NCBI RefSeq assembly: GCF_026262505.1
Contig: NC_067208.1
Location: 62,001 to 126,000, forward strand
Reading direction: 5' to 3'
Source of the DNA: Trichomonas vaginalis G3
Lineage: Eukaryota > Parabasalia > Trichomonadida > Trichomonadidae
Length of the DNA: 64,000 bases
Below, one piece after another: positions 30,985 to 40,399 of this stretch (its first letter is position 1; each line of letters opens with the position of its first letter). The notes under the pieces were generated by a model that searched no databases, was not told the DNA's origin, and worked only from the letters and a program-made list of their open reading frames with translations. Position numbers and translations under genes: made by a program.

Positions 30985-31246
30985 ATTTGTAATATCTGTC
31001 CAAAACTTCTTCAACAGTATCGAACTCATCTTCATAATGCAAACCTAATCTTATTGACTTGGTGCAGTTTTCACTAACACAATATAGCGCTTTGCGCTCG
31101 GCGCCTTTGACGCCTTTTTCTGTTCTCTTGACTGACATAACTAATTCATTTGTTTCATCAAACAGCAACAACCAAAGTTCATGACCTAATACATAACATT
31201 CATACTTTATATTTTTAGCTCTGAGTTCTCTTGTAAGCTGTTGCAT
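30974..31246 (-). CDS. Small element protein, 90 aa
   Basis: MQQLTRELRAKNIKYECYVL start. Residues about 46-58 (GVKGAERKALYC) are encoded by a GC-rich double hairpin (AGCGC-TTT-GCGCT and GGCG...CGCC) present in both A and C. It lies convergent to the preceding gene. Function unknown; it looks whole in C. Confidence 0.55.
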   Translation of the reverse strand: MQQLTRELRAKNIKYECYVLGHELWLLLFDETNELVMSVKRTEKGVKGAERKALYCVSENCTKSIRLGLHYEDEFDTVEEVLDRYYKLLT

Positions 31247-31269
31247 TTAATATTTTCTAAAAAGTCAAC

Positions 31270-31966
31270 TTCAACAGTCATTCGCACTGGTGCTTCAGTT
31301 CTACAGGCTCTCCTTGAAAGTCAACAAGTCTGAATTGCATGTCTTTCAAATTATGAGACTAATGCGAACCATTTACCTAAATGAGTTGCTATGACAGGAA
31401 CGTTTGGAATGAACATTGAATTGACTGCATAACAGAAGGATTTATATTCTACTGAACCTTTACTATTAACTCCTGAAATGCCTGTGACATTAGCTATTTT
31501 TGACTCAACGTACAAACAATTACCATAACATACGTATGGAACAGATTTCATCTCAATCGTTTTGTCAACACTTTTCAAAGGAAATGTCATATGGTATGCT
31601 CCAGAAGAAGTTGTACTCTATGACTCATTCGTGTATCTTAAACTCTTTCTTGCTACTGAACTTCAATGTTCCCTCAGAAGAGAGTTCGACATCTATGTTG
31701 TCAATAGTTTCTTCATTTATGAGAGTATCTATGACTCCAGCAATTTTATCTATTCTATACTCTGCTCTGTTAGGAAATGTTATAAAACTTCTTTTGTCAT
31801 CTATTTCAATCTCTATGAAATCTGTTTCATCTGTTATGACAAAAGTTGCGATAGTATTGAAGTCAACAACTCTGAAAGCAAGCGCTTCATTCTGAAGACC
31901 TAAGTTTGTTTGTAGCTTTACTGTCCCGTATTCGTTTGGGTCTGTACTTTGCAAATAGAACAACAT
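31270..31966 (-). pseudogene. Jelly-roll-like structural gene before the fibre
   Basis: MLFYLQSTDPNEYGTVKLQT start; beta-rich with the segment FIEIEIDDKRSFITFPNRAE. It lies divergently and only 17 bases from the fibre gene. Element B has a beta-rich gene in the same place. A penton or fibre-anchor role is plausible. It looks interrupted about once or twice. Confidence 0.5.
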
Positions 31967-31983
31967 TTTATTCTCATTAAAAT

Positions 31984-34317
31984 ATGACTATTGCTGCATA
32001 TGCGTATGAAACAAATGAAGCAAGAAGAGCACATGAACTAGTAAACGAAAACTCAACTTTAACCATTGAAGGCAATGATTTAGTCATTGACGATGGAAAA
32101 ACTAAAAAAGTCATTGATTTCGATACTTTTAACACTTATGACCCATTCATTACAACAAGCAAGGTTCCCATCATAAATGATGGAACGGTGCAATATATAA
32201 ATTCTACAGTAGATGCCTCATTAGTGAAAGTATTAAATGTTCTCATTGAATTGTTAAAGAGCTTTCGATTTGACGACAACATTAAATGCCTAAAGAATTT
32301 AGTCATGAATGAGAAACAAATTCTCGGCGTTGCTGGTAGCAGTAATGATGTACACCTTATGACATTAGAATATTATAACGAACATAAAGATGAACTGAAA
32401 GGAGAGAAGGGTGACACCGGACCTCAAGGACCACAAGGAATACAAGGAATACAAGGACCTCAAGGCGAAAACGGTTTGGATGGAAAGGATGGAAAGGATG
32501 GAAAAACTGCTAAATCATGGATATGGGACCTTATAAATACTGGTTTAACAGCTGCTTCATATGGAGTTCTTCAATACCAAATCGGAAAGATATGGGCGGT
32601 ACTTGGTGAAGAAGTTTTAAATGACGTTAAAAATGCTTTGAACTTCATTTCAAATGGTTCGGATACTATTAAAACTTTATCTGGTTGGATGCAAGAAACA
32701 AGGAGTCAAATAGATACTGTAAGACGTATAGCAAACAATGCACGTACGGGATTGGATACTTTACGACAAGCACAAAATACACTAAAGGAAGCAAATGATA
32801 TTCTTGGCTCAGTATCAGACATGCATGAAGATTGGCTTAAAGGTATTGACAAATCTTTAAAAAATCACAGTCAGTCTATTGCTGACTACAAGAAAAGTAT
32901 AGATTTTTTACATAGTGCTATGGACGTACATGATGGAAGCATAAGGAACTTACTTAATGCTAACAATAACTTACCAGGAACTATTAAAGCATTTATAAAG
33001 TCCTTTGTAAAACCCGGTGCTCTAACATTTAGGTCTTTGAGAGCAAGAGCATTGAAGTCAAGAGATGCAGAAACTCCAACAGAACCTACAGAAGGAACTG
33101 AAACAACAGAAACTCCAAAAGAACCACCAAAACCAACAGCTAATGAAATATTGTTCGAATATTTTCCAAGGTACTCTGTTCTCATTGCATACATTCAAGA
33201 AATACTTAAGAAAGCAGACTTGACTTTAGGAGATGATGAAAGTTCTGTATATCTTTCGTTCCAGTTTCAAATAGCAGAACTTTTGAGACAGATATGCTTA
33301 ATGTATGACAACATCTCTGATTTCACAAGATATGATGACGACCATGACCCCGAACATGGTGAAGAAGAAGTTTTACAAACATCCATTAAGACAGGAAAGG
33401 TTTTAACTCAAAGTCTCATTATTGACACCAAAGATGGCGAAGTGGACGTTCTTCAAGAGCTGAAGAAAAATACTTCTTCGGGAGGTGGTGGTAGGCATGA
33501 ACTTGAAATAAATGAGATAGAAGAGAAATTAGCCGAAAAAGCAGATAAAGAACATAAACACAATATCTCCGATATAAATGAACTTCAAGCTACATTAAAT
33601 AGTAAAGCGGACAAAAATGAACTTGACGCAATGAACAAAGTTTTGAAATCTCATAAACACAACATCTCCGATATAAATGAACTTCAAGCTACATTAAATA
33701 GTAAAGCGGACAAGAACCATGTTCATTATATAACTTCAGACGAACAGATTATAACGGACTACCATGGATATTTAACACGAAGTGATGAAGCGAAGACAAA
33801 AAATGTTAATGAAAGAAGATATAAATACATTCGTGCTAAAGGTTATGACATAAGCTGTACTGTACAGTATGATGTAGCTAAAGCACCAGAAGCATTTGGT
33901 TATACCGGTGAAATTTATGCCTCTACTTTCAATGTTAACGGTGTATTAGTTGAACCAAGATTTATGTTAAGAGTTAAGGCAAAAATAACGTTTGAAGATG
34001 CTATTAAAAGTAAAGCTGACAAAGTTGAACTCGAAGCAACGAACAAAGTTTTGAAATCTCATAAACACAACATCTCCGATATAAATGAACTTCAAGCTAC
34101 ATTAGACAGTAAAGCTGACAAGAACCATACACATAAATCCTTCACTACTGTTAGAGCAGACGACATAATATTGAACTTTGACCTTGGTTCAAGTGCACCA
34201 TTAGAAAATCCAAGTACAAGCGTAAAAGATACTCTTAACAGTTTAGATAAGAGTTGCAGGAACATTGAAAGTCATGCCAGAAACTTTGAAGCATATGAAC
34301 TACCCAATGTTAGATAA
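31984..34317 (+). CDS. Fibre shaft with collagen-like and phage-type repeats, 777 aa
   Basis: The N-terminal head (1-138) is followed by a collagen-like Gly-X-Y stretch (about 140-173, GEKGDTGPQGPQGIQGIQGP and on), a long helical coiled-coil region (about 190-330), a Thr/Pro/Glu-rich hinge (about 360-385), then repeats of HKHNISDINELQATLNSKAD (about 520-720). The HNISDI...SKAD repeat is typical of phage tail fibres. It probably trimerises and carries the tip encoded next. Its placement beside a jelly-roll gene parallels adenovirus penton-fibre logic. It looks whole. Confidence 0.8.
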   Translation: MTIAAYAYETNEARRAHELVNENSTLTIEGNDLVIDDGKTKKVIDFDTFNTYDPFITTSKVPIINDGTVQYINSTVDASLVKVLNVLIELLKSFRFDDNIKCLKNLVMNEKQILGVAGSSNDVHLMTLEYYNEHKDELKGEKGDTGPQGPQGIQGIQGPQGENGLDGKDGKDGKTAKSWIWDLINTGLTAASYGVLQYQIGKIWAVLGEEVLNDVKNALNFISNGSDTIKTLSGWMQETRSQIDTVRRIANNARTGLDTLRQAQNTLKEANDILGSVSDMHEDWLKGIDKSLKNHSQSIADYKKSIDFLHSAMDVHDGSIRNLLNANNNLPGTIKAFIKSFVKPGALTFRSLRARALKSRDAETPTEPTEGTETTETPKEPPKPTANEILFEYFPRYSVLIAYIQEILKKADLTLGDDESSVYLSFQFQIAELLRQICLMYDNISDFTRYDDDHDPEHGEEEVLQTSIKTGKVLTQSLIIDTKDGEVDVLQELKKNTSSGGGGRHELEINEIEEKLAEKADKEHKHNISDINELQATLNSKADKNELDAMNKVLKSHKHNISDINELQATLNSKADKNHVHYITSDEQIITDYHGYLTRSDEAKTKNVNERRYKYIRAKGYDISCTVQYDVAKAPEAFGYTGEIYASTFNVNGVLVEPRFMLRVKAKITFEDAIKSKADKVELEATNKVLKSHKHNISDINELQATLDSKADKNHTHKSFTTVRADDIILNFDLGSSAPLENPSTSVKDTLNSLDKSCRNIESHARNFEAYELPNVR

Positions 34318-35050
34318 GAAAGCAGACAAAACTTATGTAGATGAAGAACTATCAAAGAAATTTTCGAAACCAGATACAATGACATTTACAACAGAAATTA
34401 TAAATGGTGAACCAGCAACTCCATTTGAATTTGTTAGAGGTCTTCAACCAGATACTTTTGAATTTTTCTTGGATAATTCTATTGAACTAACATTACATTA
34501 TAAAAGTGGAACAAATGCAACATTTCATCCGGGAGATACATTCCAAATGGTATTTAATGACATAAGTTCTTTAGAATATGTTTATAGAGTTATGAGCATA
34601 TATGATTTAATATATCCTATAGGAGCTGTTTATACGTCTATGAATCCAATAAATCCAAACACTTTATTTGGTGGTAGATGGTATGAAATAGTTGACAGTT
34701 TTCCATTCTACACTAATACTCAGTCAATGAAGATGGGAGGTTCAAAGAAAATAGGTATTGAAAACCTTCCTTCACATATGCATAGGTTCAGTGGAAGAAC
34801 ATCTGTGGAAGGAAACCATTCACATTCAATAACAAAAAGAGGTTATACAAATCTTGCAGCGGGTTCGGATAGACAGGGAATGCATAGATATGATATCACA
34901 ACTGACCCCAAAGATGTTAGCACAGGTATTTTCTGTGGAACTGCAGGAAATCATACACATGTTGTAGCTGGTATTACAGACCCAGCAGGTAATGGAAAAG
35001 ATTATATGCCTCCTTATATAACAATGCACGCTTGGATACGAGTTGGTTAA
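34274..35050 (+). CDS. Phage-like fibre tip with H-x-H motifs
   Basis: It overlaps the end of the shaft gene. KADKTYVDEELSKKF continues shaft-type sequence; then YPIGAVYTSMNPINPNTLFG, MGGSKKIGIENLPSHMH, GNHSHSITKRG, GNHTHVVAGI and YMPPYITMHAWIRVG. This is the tail-collar or fibre-tip fold of phages, whose paired histidines hold metal in the trimer. Whether it is its own gene or the distal end of the shaft cannot be decided from sequence. Likely receptor binding. Confidence 0.78.
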   Translation: MPETLKHMNYPMLDKKADKTYVDEELSKKFSKPDTMTFTTEIINGEPATPFEFVRGLQPDTFEFFLDNSIELTLHYKSGTNATFHPGDTFQMVFNDISSLEYVYRVMSIYDLIYPIGAVYTSMNPINPNTLFGGRWYEIVDSFPFYTNTQSMKMGGSKKIGIENLPSHMHRFSGRTSVEGNHSHSITKRGYTNLAAGSDRQGMHRYDITTDPKDVSTGIFCGTAGNHTHVVAGITDPAGNGKDYMPPYITMHAWIRVG

Positions 35051-35069
35051 AATCTTTAACTTTACATAA

Positions 35070-36155
35070 ATGAGCTTGAAAGAAGTATTCGAACAACATC
35101 CATGGAGGTCATTTAAGAAATTCAATGAAGCTGCAAAGAGTTGGGGATTTACTAACAGAGCTGAAGTGAAAAGGTTCTTTGACAAAAATGTTGTACATCA
35201 AACAAAAATAAACCCTTACGACTACTTTTTACCAATTTACTCCAACACTCCTGACGCATACCAATTTGACACTCTCATTCAAAGCAGAAAAGGAGGACAT
35301 AAACCATTCCTCATCTTCATAAATGTTAACACTCGTAAAGCATATGCATATCCAATGAAAAATAAAGGAACTCGTGAAGTGTTAAGAGTTTTACAAAAGT
35401 TTGTAGCAGAACATAACCCAAGTACTTTAACATCAGACCAAGACAGTGCATACCTCAGCAATGAAATCACAGAATTTCTCATTAAGCATAACATAACTCA
35501 CTACACTACTGAAGACCATAACCATAACATACTCGGCATCATAAACCGCTTCATAAGAACGCTCAGAGATTTAAATCAAGAGCGAGACTTTACCGAAGAA
35601 ACAATGAAACATTTTCTCGAAGTATATAATTCCTCAACACATTCTACAACAGGACATACACCAAATTCAATGACACAACAACAAGAAGAAAAGTATATAC
35701 AAAAGAAACGAAGCCAAACACAAAATATCAGAAATTCAACACAATTTACCCTCATTCCTGGTACAAAAGTTCGTGTAGTTCTTGACGACAAACCGTTGAC
35801 AAAGAAACGTTTAAGGTTAAGTAGAAACTATTATATCGTAGACTCTACACAAGGTAATGGATATCTTATAAAAGCTGCTGACGACTCCATAGCATTTTAC
35901 CCTCGACATAAGTTAGTTGAAAGTAGTAATGGCAAACTTGCTGAAACCATTGACGAAGCAAAGCGAGGAGTGGTTATTGAAATACTTGGCTACAACATAA
36001 ACGATGACACTTATAAAGTAAGATATGAAGGAGGTGTTGAAGATGTTATACCATCTAAGAACTTGAGAGAGTCAAAGCCAACACATCTGGGACCATTAGA
36101 GCGGGAGTACTGGAAAGACAAAAATATGCCAGAAAGAATAAGAAAATTCTTCTAA
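35070..36155 (+). CDS. Retrovirus-type (DDE) integrase of Maverick
   Basis: 361 residues. The N-terminal part (1-50) is helical. The RNase H-fold core shows YQFDTLIQ (first Asp near residue 65), TSDQDSAYLS (second Asp near 122) and GIINRFIRTLRDLN near 155-168, the segment where these integrases place the third catalytic position. The C-terminal domain (about 285-345) reads KVRYEGGVEDVIPSKNLRES, chromodomain- or SH3-like. It would cut and join the TIR tips into host DNA. It looks whole. Confidence 0.9.
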   Translation: MSLKEVFEQHPWRSFKKFNEAAKSWGFTNRAEVKRFFDKNVVHQTKINPYDYFLPIYSNTPDAYQFDTLIQSRKGGHKPFLIFINVNTRKAYAYPMKNKGTREVLRVLQKFVAEHNPSTLTSDQDSAYLSNEITEFLIKHNITHYTTEDHNHNILGIINRFIRTLRDLNQERDFTEETMKHFLEVYNSSTHSTTGHTPNSMTQQQEEKYIQKKRSQTQNIRNSTQFTLIPGTKVRVVLDDKPLTKKRLRLSRNYYIVDSTQGNGYLIKAADDSIAFYPRHKLVESSNGKLAETIDEAKRGVVIEILGYNINDDTYKVRYEGGVEDVIPSKNLRESKPTHLGPLEREYWKDKNMPERIRKFF

Positions 36156-36253
36156 ACTTTTTCATTAGATGTAAATCAGACATGAATGAGAACAGTCATG
36201 ATATCATTAATGGTACCATTTATTTACACCAAAAAATAATGTTTATGTTAGAA

Positions 36254-36267
36254 TGTTAGATCTAACA
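36254..36267. promoter_or_regulatory. Perfect palindrome TGTTAGATCTAACA
   Basis: Between the integrase and the next gene, with extra TTTCTAACC words on the right. GTTAG-type member of the element C palindrome family. Confidence 0.7.
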
Positions 36268-36372
36268 CGTTTTCTAACCACTTTTCTAACATGGTCTAAA
36301 ACTCTCGAAAATCATGAATTTTTGACATTTCCTTATGAAAGAAAAATAACGCTAATTTTTTTCTAAGAAAAA

Positions 36373-36382
36373 TTTTTATCTT
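36373..36382 (+). promoter_or_regulatory. Element-type promoter box TTTTTATCTT
   Basis: It lies 13 bases before the ATG at 36395. Similar boxes stand before the ATGs at 46022, 45235 (minus), 40400, 48100, 8137 (minus) and others. Confidence 0.5.
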
Positions 36383-36394
36383 GTATGTAAAGAT

Positions 36395-37333
36395 ATGATT
36401 TCAACAATCGGCACAACAACAATTCAAACTACAGCACCAAACTCGTTAGTCATGAATCCAACATCTATGTTAGTAGAGATGAAAAGCTTCATTCCTTCTT
36501 CATATACTTTCGAAACAAAAATCCAGAAGATAAAGCAAGAACTTTTAACAAGTAATTTAGACTGTAGTGCGAAAGATGAAACAAATGAACAGTATCTTTA
36601 TGAAATGCAGGACATTATTGACCATTTACCCAAATTGCCTGAAATCCAACAACAAAAACTAACTATTCCTGAATTCGACGAAATTGAAGTCAAAACAACT
36701 GACTCAGTAGAAATAAAGAAGTTCATACGTAAAGTAAATTATGAATTCCTTGGTTTTCATTGCAACCATAAAGTTATGGACAAAGATTGCGACATGGTTT
36801 ATAAGAATGTTTCTGACATATATAAATCTGAAGAATTTAAGACCTACGATAACTTTGTTTCATTAGTTGCTGAATGTGTTTGGGAAATAAGAGATAAAGA
36901 TAGAAGAGGCAAAGTATGGAACGAACAACTAAGACCCGCTATGTTTGAGATGAAGAGAGCAATTGACGCCTTAGTTGTTTTAGCAGGTCAAATTTCAATG
37001 TATAACGCAAAAATGAACCCGCAATGTTCAAAATGTAAGGCAGCGATGAGGAAATATAACTACTCCGTCAAAGAGATAGAAAGAATGAGAAACGACTATG
37101 CAGATTTAAAGAAAGAAGTAGAAAAGCCAGCAGAAGATAAAATGGACATGTTAGCATTTCTGAACAAAAATTATCCAACTGCTGACGATTTCCTTCTATC
37201 TGACGTCAAGAAGAAATATAAAGAAACCTTCGGCATTGTTAAAACATTCGATGTACTAAAAGAAGAAATAGAAGCTACAAAACTGTTTAAAGTCATGAAC
37301 CATCGCAACATATACCATGTAAAACGCTTGTAA
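36395..37333 (+). CDS. Element protein, 312 aa, unknown
   Basis: MISTIGTTTIQTTAPNSLVM start. Mostly helical and charged, with a CSKCKAAMRKYNY segment (about 211-222) that could bind metal with its two cysteines only if partners exist elsewhere, and a coiled coil after it. It stands alone between two palindromes of the GTTAG family, upstream of the iteron region. Not recognised; it looks whole. Confidence 0.6.
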   Translation: MISTIGTTTIQTTAPNSLVMNPTSMLVEMKSFIPSSYTFETKIQKIKQELLTSNLDCSAKDETNEQYLYEMQDIIDHLPKLPEIQQQKLTIPEFDEIEVKTTDSVEIKKFIRKVNYEFLGFHCNHKVMDKDCDMVYKNVSDIYKSEEFKTYDNFVSLVAECVWEIRDKDRRGKVWNEQLRPAMFEMKRAIDALVVLAGQISMYNAKMNPQCSKCKAAMRKYNYSVKEIERMRNDYADLKKEVEKPAEDKMDMLAFLNKNYPTADDFLLSDVKKKYKETFGIVKTFDVLKEEIEATKLFKVMNHRNIYHVKRL

Positions 37334-37364
37334 ATAGTTATGTTAGAAAAGAGGTTAGAAAACG

Positions 37365-37378
37365 TGTTAGATCTAACA
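37365..37378. promoter_or_regulatory. Perfect palindrome TGTTAGATCTAACA
   Basis: Located right after the gene ending at 37333, with GAGGTTAGAAA on the left and CTAACATAAACA on the right, so longer hairpins can form. Same family as 36254-36267 and 48377-48390. Confidence 0.7.
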
Positions 37379-37626
37379 TGCTAACATAAACATTATTTTT
37401 GCTGAATTCAGCACAAAATTCTGAGTAAAATGACATATGGCACGTGTCAAACCGTTGAGTTTTCACAAATTTTAAAAATTGCTGCGGAAAGTTCGTCAAA
37501 AAAGTGAAGGTTCCCGACGGTTTCAAACCGCCATACTTTACATGAAGATAGTTTACAATGTCAACTAAATATCATGTACGATAGAAACGGTTATGTAAAG
37601 TTTACATTTTGTAAAGTTTTGTCCTG

Positions 37627-37970
37627 ATTCAAGACAAGTCTTGTATTTTTTCAGAACAAGTCTTGTATTTTTTCAGAACAAGTCTTGTATTTTTTCAAGA
37701 CAAATCTTGTCCTGATTCAGAACAAGTCTTGCACTTTTTAGTCAGTTTTTCTTGTAAAGTTCTCAAATTTGAGAACAATTGTCCTGATTCAAGACAAGTC
37801 TTGTATTTTTTCAGAACAAGTCTTGTATTTTTTCAGAACAAGTCTTGTATTTTTTCAAGACAAATCTTGTCCTGATTCAGAACAAGTCTTGTATTTTTTC
37901 AGAACAAGTCTTGTATTTTTTCAAGACAAATCTTGTCCTGATTCAGAACAAGTCTTGCACTTTTTCAGGA
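37627..37970. repeat. Iteron array: thirteen ACAAGTCTTGT palindromes
   Basis: Units of about 21 bp, each with ACAAGTCTTGT or the variant ACAAATCTTGT, joined by ATTTTTTCAGA or CCTGATTC linkers. Two blocks (five and eight units) are separated by about 50 bp. The left TIR tip contains ACAAGTCTTG as well. The design fits an initiator- or repressor-binding site. Confidence 0.9.
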
Positions 37971-38328
37971 AATCCTATCGTCTAACTTTACAAATGTCAC
38001 TTTTTCAACATGATTGCATTTTGGTCGGGAAACAACTTTCTCTCAATTTTGTCACTTTTTTCTATCGTCGTGTTTTGTCACTTTTCCCTCAGGGTGTGTG
38101 TCAGAAAATATCCAAAATCTTTATAGCCTCGTATCTCCTTCAATTCTTGACGGCTTGACATGTATGACACACCATTCAATTCAGAATTATGTGCTGAATC
38201 TTATGACCTTCATTTGTTCGTGACTTCTTTTCACATATGTAACCCTGAATTTTTAACATTTCTTTAACACAGAAAAATAAAGTTAGTTTTTTTTTTTTTA
38301 TTTTTTTTTTTTGTATGTAAGGACAGAT

Positions 38329-39054
38329 ATGTCAACAACAGAGAACACAACAACTGCTATCGTTCATGAAGCCATAAATGAAGAATACGAGTGGGTTCAG
38401 TTTAACAAACAACTCCGTCTCATTCGTTCGGTCAAAGACGATATGTACCAAATGCAAAGTATTTTGACAGCATGTTTTGCTCCAGACACTAAACACGCAG
38501 ACGACTGGTTCAAAAACCAAAGCACACAAGAACTTTTGAGTGAAATTTCTCTAGACCGACTTTTTTCGGTCTTGCATAAAACACATGAAAATCGTAAAAA
38601 TTTGCCAATAAATTTAAGAGGTTATTATGTTCATAGACTTTTAGTAAATGCAGTTGCAATGTGGGCTTCTCCTCGTTATGCATGGCATGTTTACAGACTT
38701 CTTGACGAAATTCATAGACAAGAACGTGGAGAGATGGAAAAGAAACTTCAAGCAAAAGATGAAGTCATTGAATCCAAAGACAAAAGCATACAGAAAAGAA
38801 TACCACGTTCGGTACCAAAAGGAAAGGAAAAGAGTTATAAGTATATGATATATACTGAAGAGTTGGAGAAAGAAGAAGATAAAGATATGGTTATGTTGCA
38901 TTTAGTCAGAAGAAACAACAAAAGCTTTTATGACCTTGCTAAGATTTACAAATCTGACAGAAACTGGTTCTATCGTGAAAACTTACCGATTTCAATGACA
39001 CCGAATGAGCAAATAAGGAAATTGTCAAAATACTCTTCCTCAAACACACTATGA
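38329..39054 (+). CDS. KilA-N domain protein, 241 aa
   Basis: I use the ATG at 38329. Residues about 55-135 fit the DNA-binding KilA-N fold, with LRGYYVHRLLVNAVAMWASP and YAWHVYRLLDEIHRQE as the typical core. A charged coiled coil follows, then a C-terminal domain (MIYTEELEKEEDKDMVMLHL) like those found after KilA-N in large DNA viruses. It is the first gene after the iteron region, so it may be the factor that binds those palindromes. It looks whole. Confidence 0.75.
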   Translation: MSTTENTTTAIVHEAINEEYEWVQFNKQLRLIRSVKDDMYQMQSILTACFAPDTKHADDWFKNQSTQELLSEISLDRLFSVLHKTHENRKNLPINLRGYYVHRLLVNAVAMWASPRYAWHVYRLLDEIHRQERGEMEKKLQAKDEVIESKDKSIQKRIPRSVPKGKEKSYKYMIYTEELEKEEDKDMVMLHLVRRNNKSFYDLAKIYKSDRNWFYRENLPISMTPNEQIRKLSKYSSSNTL

Positions 39055-39192
39055 CATCAAAGGTTGCACAATACTTACATTCAAGAGAATTAACATTACT
39101 GAAGGAAAAAAAACAGAATATTTCGATAACTTCAAAGAGGAAGAATAAAAAATCTAAGCTAATTTTATTTTTTTTATAAAATTTTATCTCAT

Positions 39193-39420
39193 ATGAAAGA
39201 ACATGAATTTAGAATATTCGGAACTCATGACAGAAGAAAAGAGAACGAACAACATGTAAAAGATTATGCAAAATTTCTGAAGACATACAAAGCATTTAAA
39301 CAATATCTAAATGCTTCTAAAGATTATGCAAAATTTCTGAAGGTATATAAAGCTTATGAAAAAGCGTATGAAAAGTTTATACATTGGGGAATTGTTGTAA
39401 AATATCGATATGAAGACTAA
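39193..39420 (+). CDS. Small repeat protein, 75 aa
   Basis: Contains KDYAKFLKTYKAFKQYL and then KDYAKFLKVYKAYEKAYEKF, an internal duplication of about 22 residues. An AAAATTTTATCTCAT leader precedes the ATG. Unrecognised; it overlaps the end of the convergent gene by four bases. Confidence 0.5.
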   Translation: MKEHEFRIFGTHDRRKENEQHVKDYAKFLKTYKAFKQYLNASKDYAKFLKVYKAYEKAYEKFIHWGIVVKYRYED

Positions 39421-39905
39421 CCAAAAATATATTTTTGCTTAAATGACGTCAGGGTCAATTTCTTCAACCATTTCACTTCCTTCGTCAATGTCAATAGAAG
39501 CTTCTTCAACCTTTGGTAAGAACTTTTGTATAAATCTTTGTTCGTTATTGTTTTCAGAGATGAAGAATAATATTTCACATTTGTTTCACCCTTCTTATAT
39601 TCTTTCTGTTCGGAAAGATTCATAGCAATACTGAAGAAGTCAATGTTGGAGTTCTTTATAATAGTATAATGAGTATCTTTGACATTCACGAAGAAACCCT
39701 TTTGTTTCAAAACTACTGCTAACTCTTGTGAAGTATAACGTTTGGTCAATGACAATAGCTTGGTCTGACATACTGACCAAACTTAGATTCTTTCACAAAC
39801 TTCTTGTTAAAGATAACATTGACGTTTGAAGCATTATTGAACTCATTCTTGATGACAGTAGCGAGAGCATTGTATGAAAAGAACTTGCAATCTTGCATGT
39901 GTTTC
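39417..39905 (-). pseudogene. Element gene of unknown function, about 160 codons
   Basis: The N-terminal part reads MKHMQDCKFFSYNALATVIK and the C-terminal part YTSQELAVVLKQKGFFVNVK. A helix-turn-helix-like or KilA-type character is possible but not shown. The leader has a T5-ATTTT box. It looks interrupted about once. Confidence 0.45.
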
Positions 39906-39997
39906 ATTAAAATAAAAATATTAAATATTTTGAAAAATAACTTTAAAAAAAATCTAATCTAATTTTTTCAAAAAATATTTTTTATCCGATAGAAAAG

Positions 39998-40279
39998 ATG
40001 ACAGAAAAATTAACTTTTTACATAGCGCCAGACCCTTCTTGCCCACATCTTTTTAAGCCACAAATATTATAGTCATAGAACTAAATAGAGAAAAGCGAAA
40101 TTCTACAAATAGAAGAAAGCGAAATTCTACAAACAGAAGAAACATATAGAGACCTAGATAACGAAACTGGATATGCACTATTCTGGTTAGATTGTCCTTA
40201 TGAAATGTATGAAAAAAAGGCTTTATATGAAGAATATAGAAAATATTGTCATGAAAAACAATATAAGACCAAGCTCTAG
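39998..40279 (+). pseudogene. Small acidic element gene, decayed
   Basis: A TTTTTTATCCGATAG leader precedes an ATG. The later part is an acidic, Tyr-rich stretch (ETYRDLDNETGYALFWLDC) with a short SEILQ-x-EE duplication. It looks broken about once or twice. Function unknown. Confidence 0.4.
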
Positions 40280-40399
40280 AGAAAAATTCTATGCTGGTAT
40301 AAACACATCTTTTCGAAGTTCGGAATGGCAAATATAGAAAGAAATAATTTTTTCTAAGTTTATTTTTTCAAAAAATATTTTTTTTATTTCCTACTAAAG

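Larger units (their letters stand above)
37334..38310. other. Non-coding control-like region of element C
   Basis: Nearly 1 kb without a gene in an otherwise compact element. It holds a GTTAG palindrome (37365-37378) and thirteen ACAAGTCTTGT-type palindromes. Frames through it merely translate the repeats. It could be a replication or regulatory region. Confidence 0.6.

Noticed and set aside
37663-38158. Two long frames rich in FFRTSLVFFQDKSC
   Set aside because: They translate the ACAAGTCTTGT iteron array; no gene-like composition outside the repeats.
38311-38328. Upstream TTG start for the KilA-N gene
   Set aside because: Nuclear genes use ATG; the first in-frame ATG is at 38329 and follows the T-rich leader.
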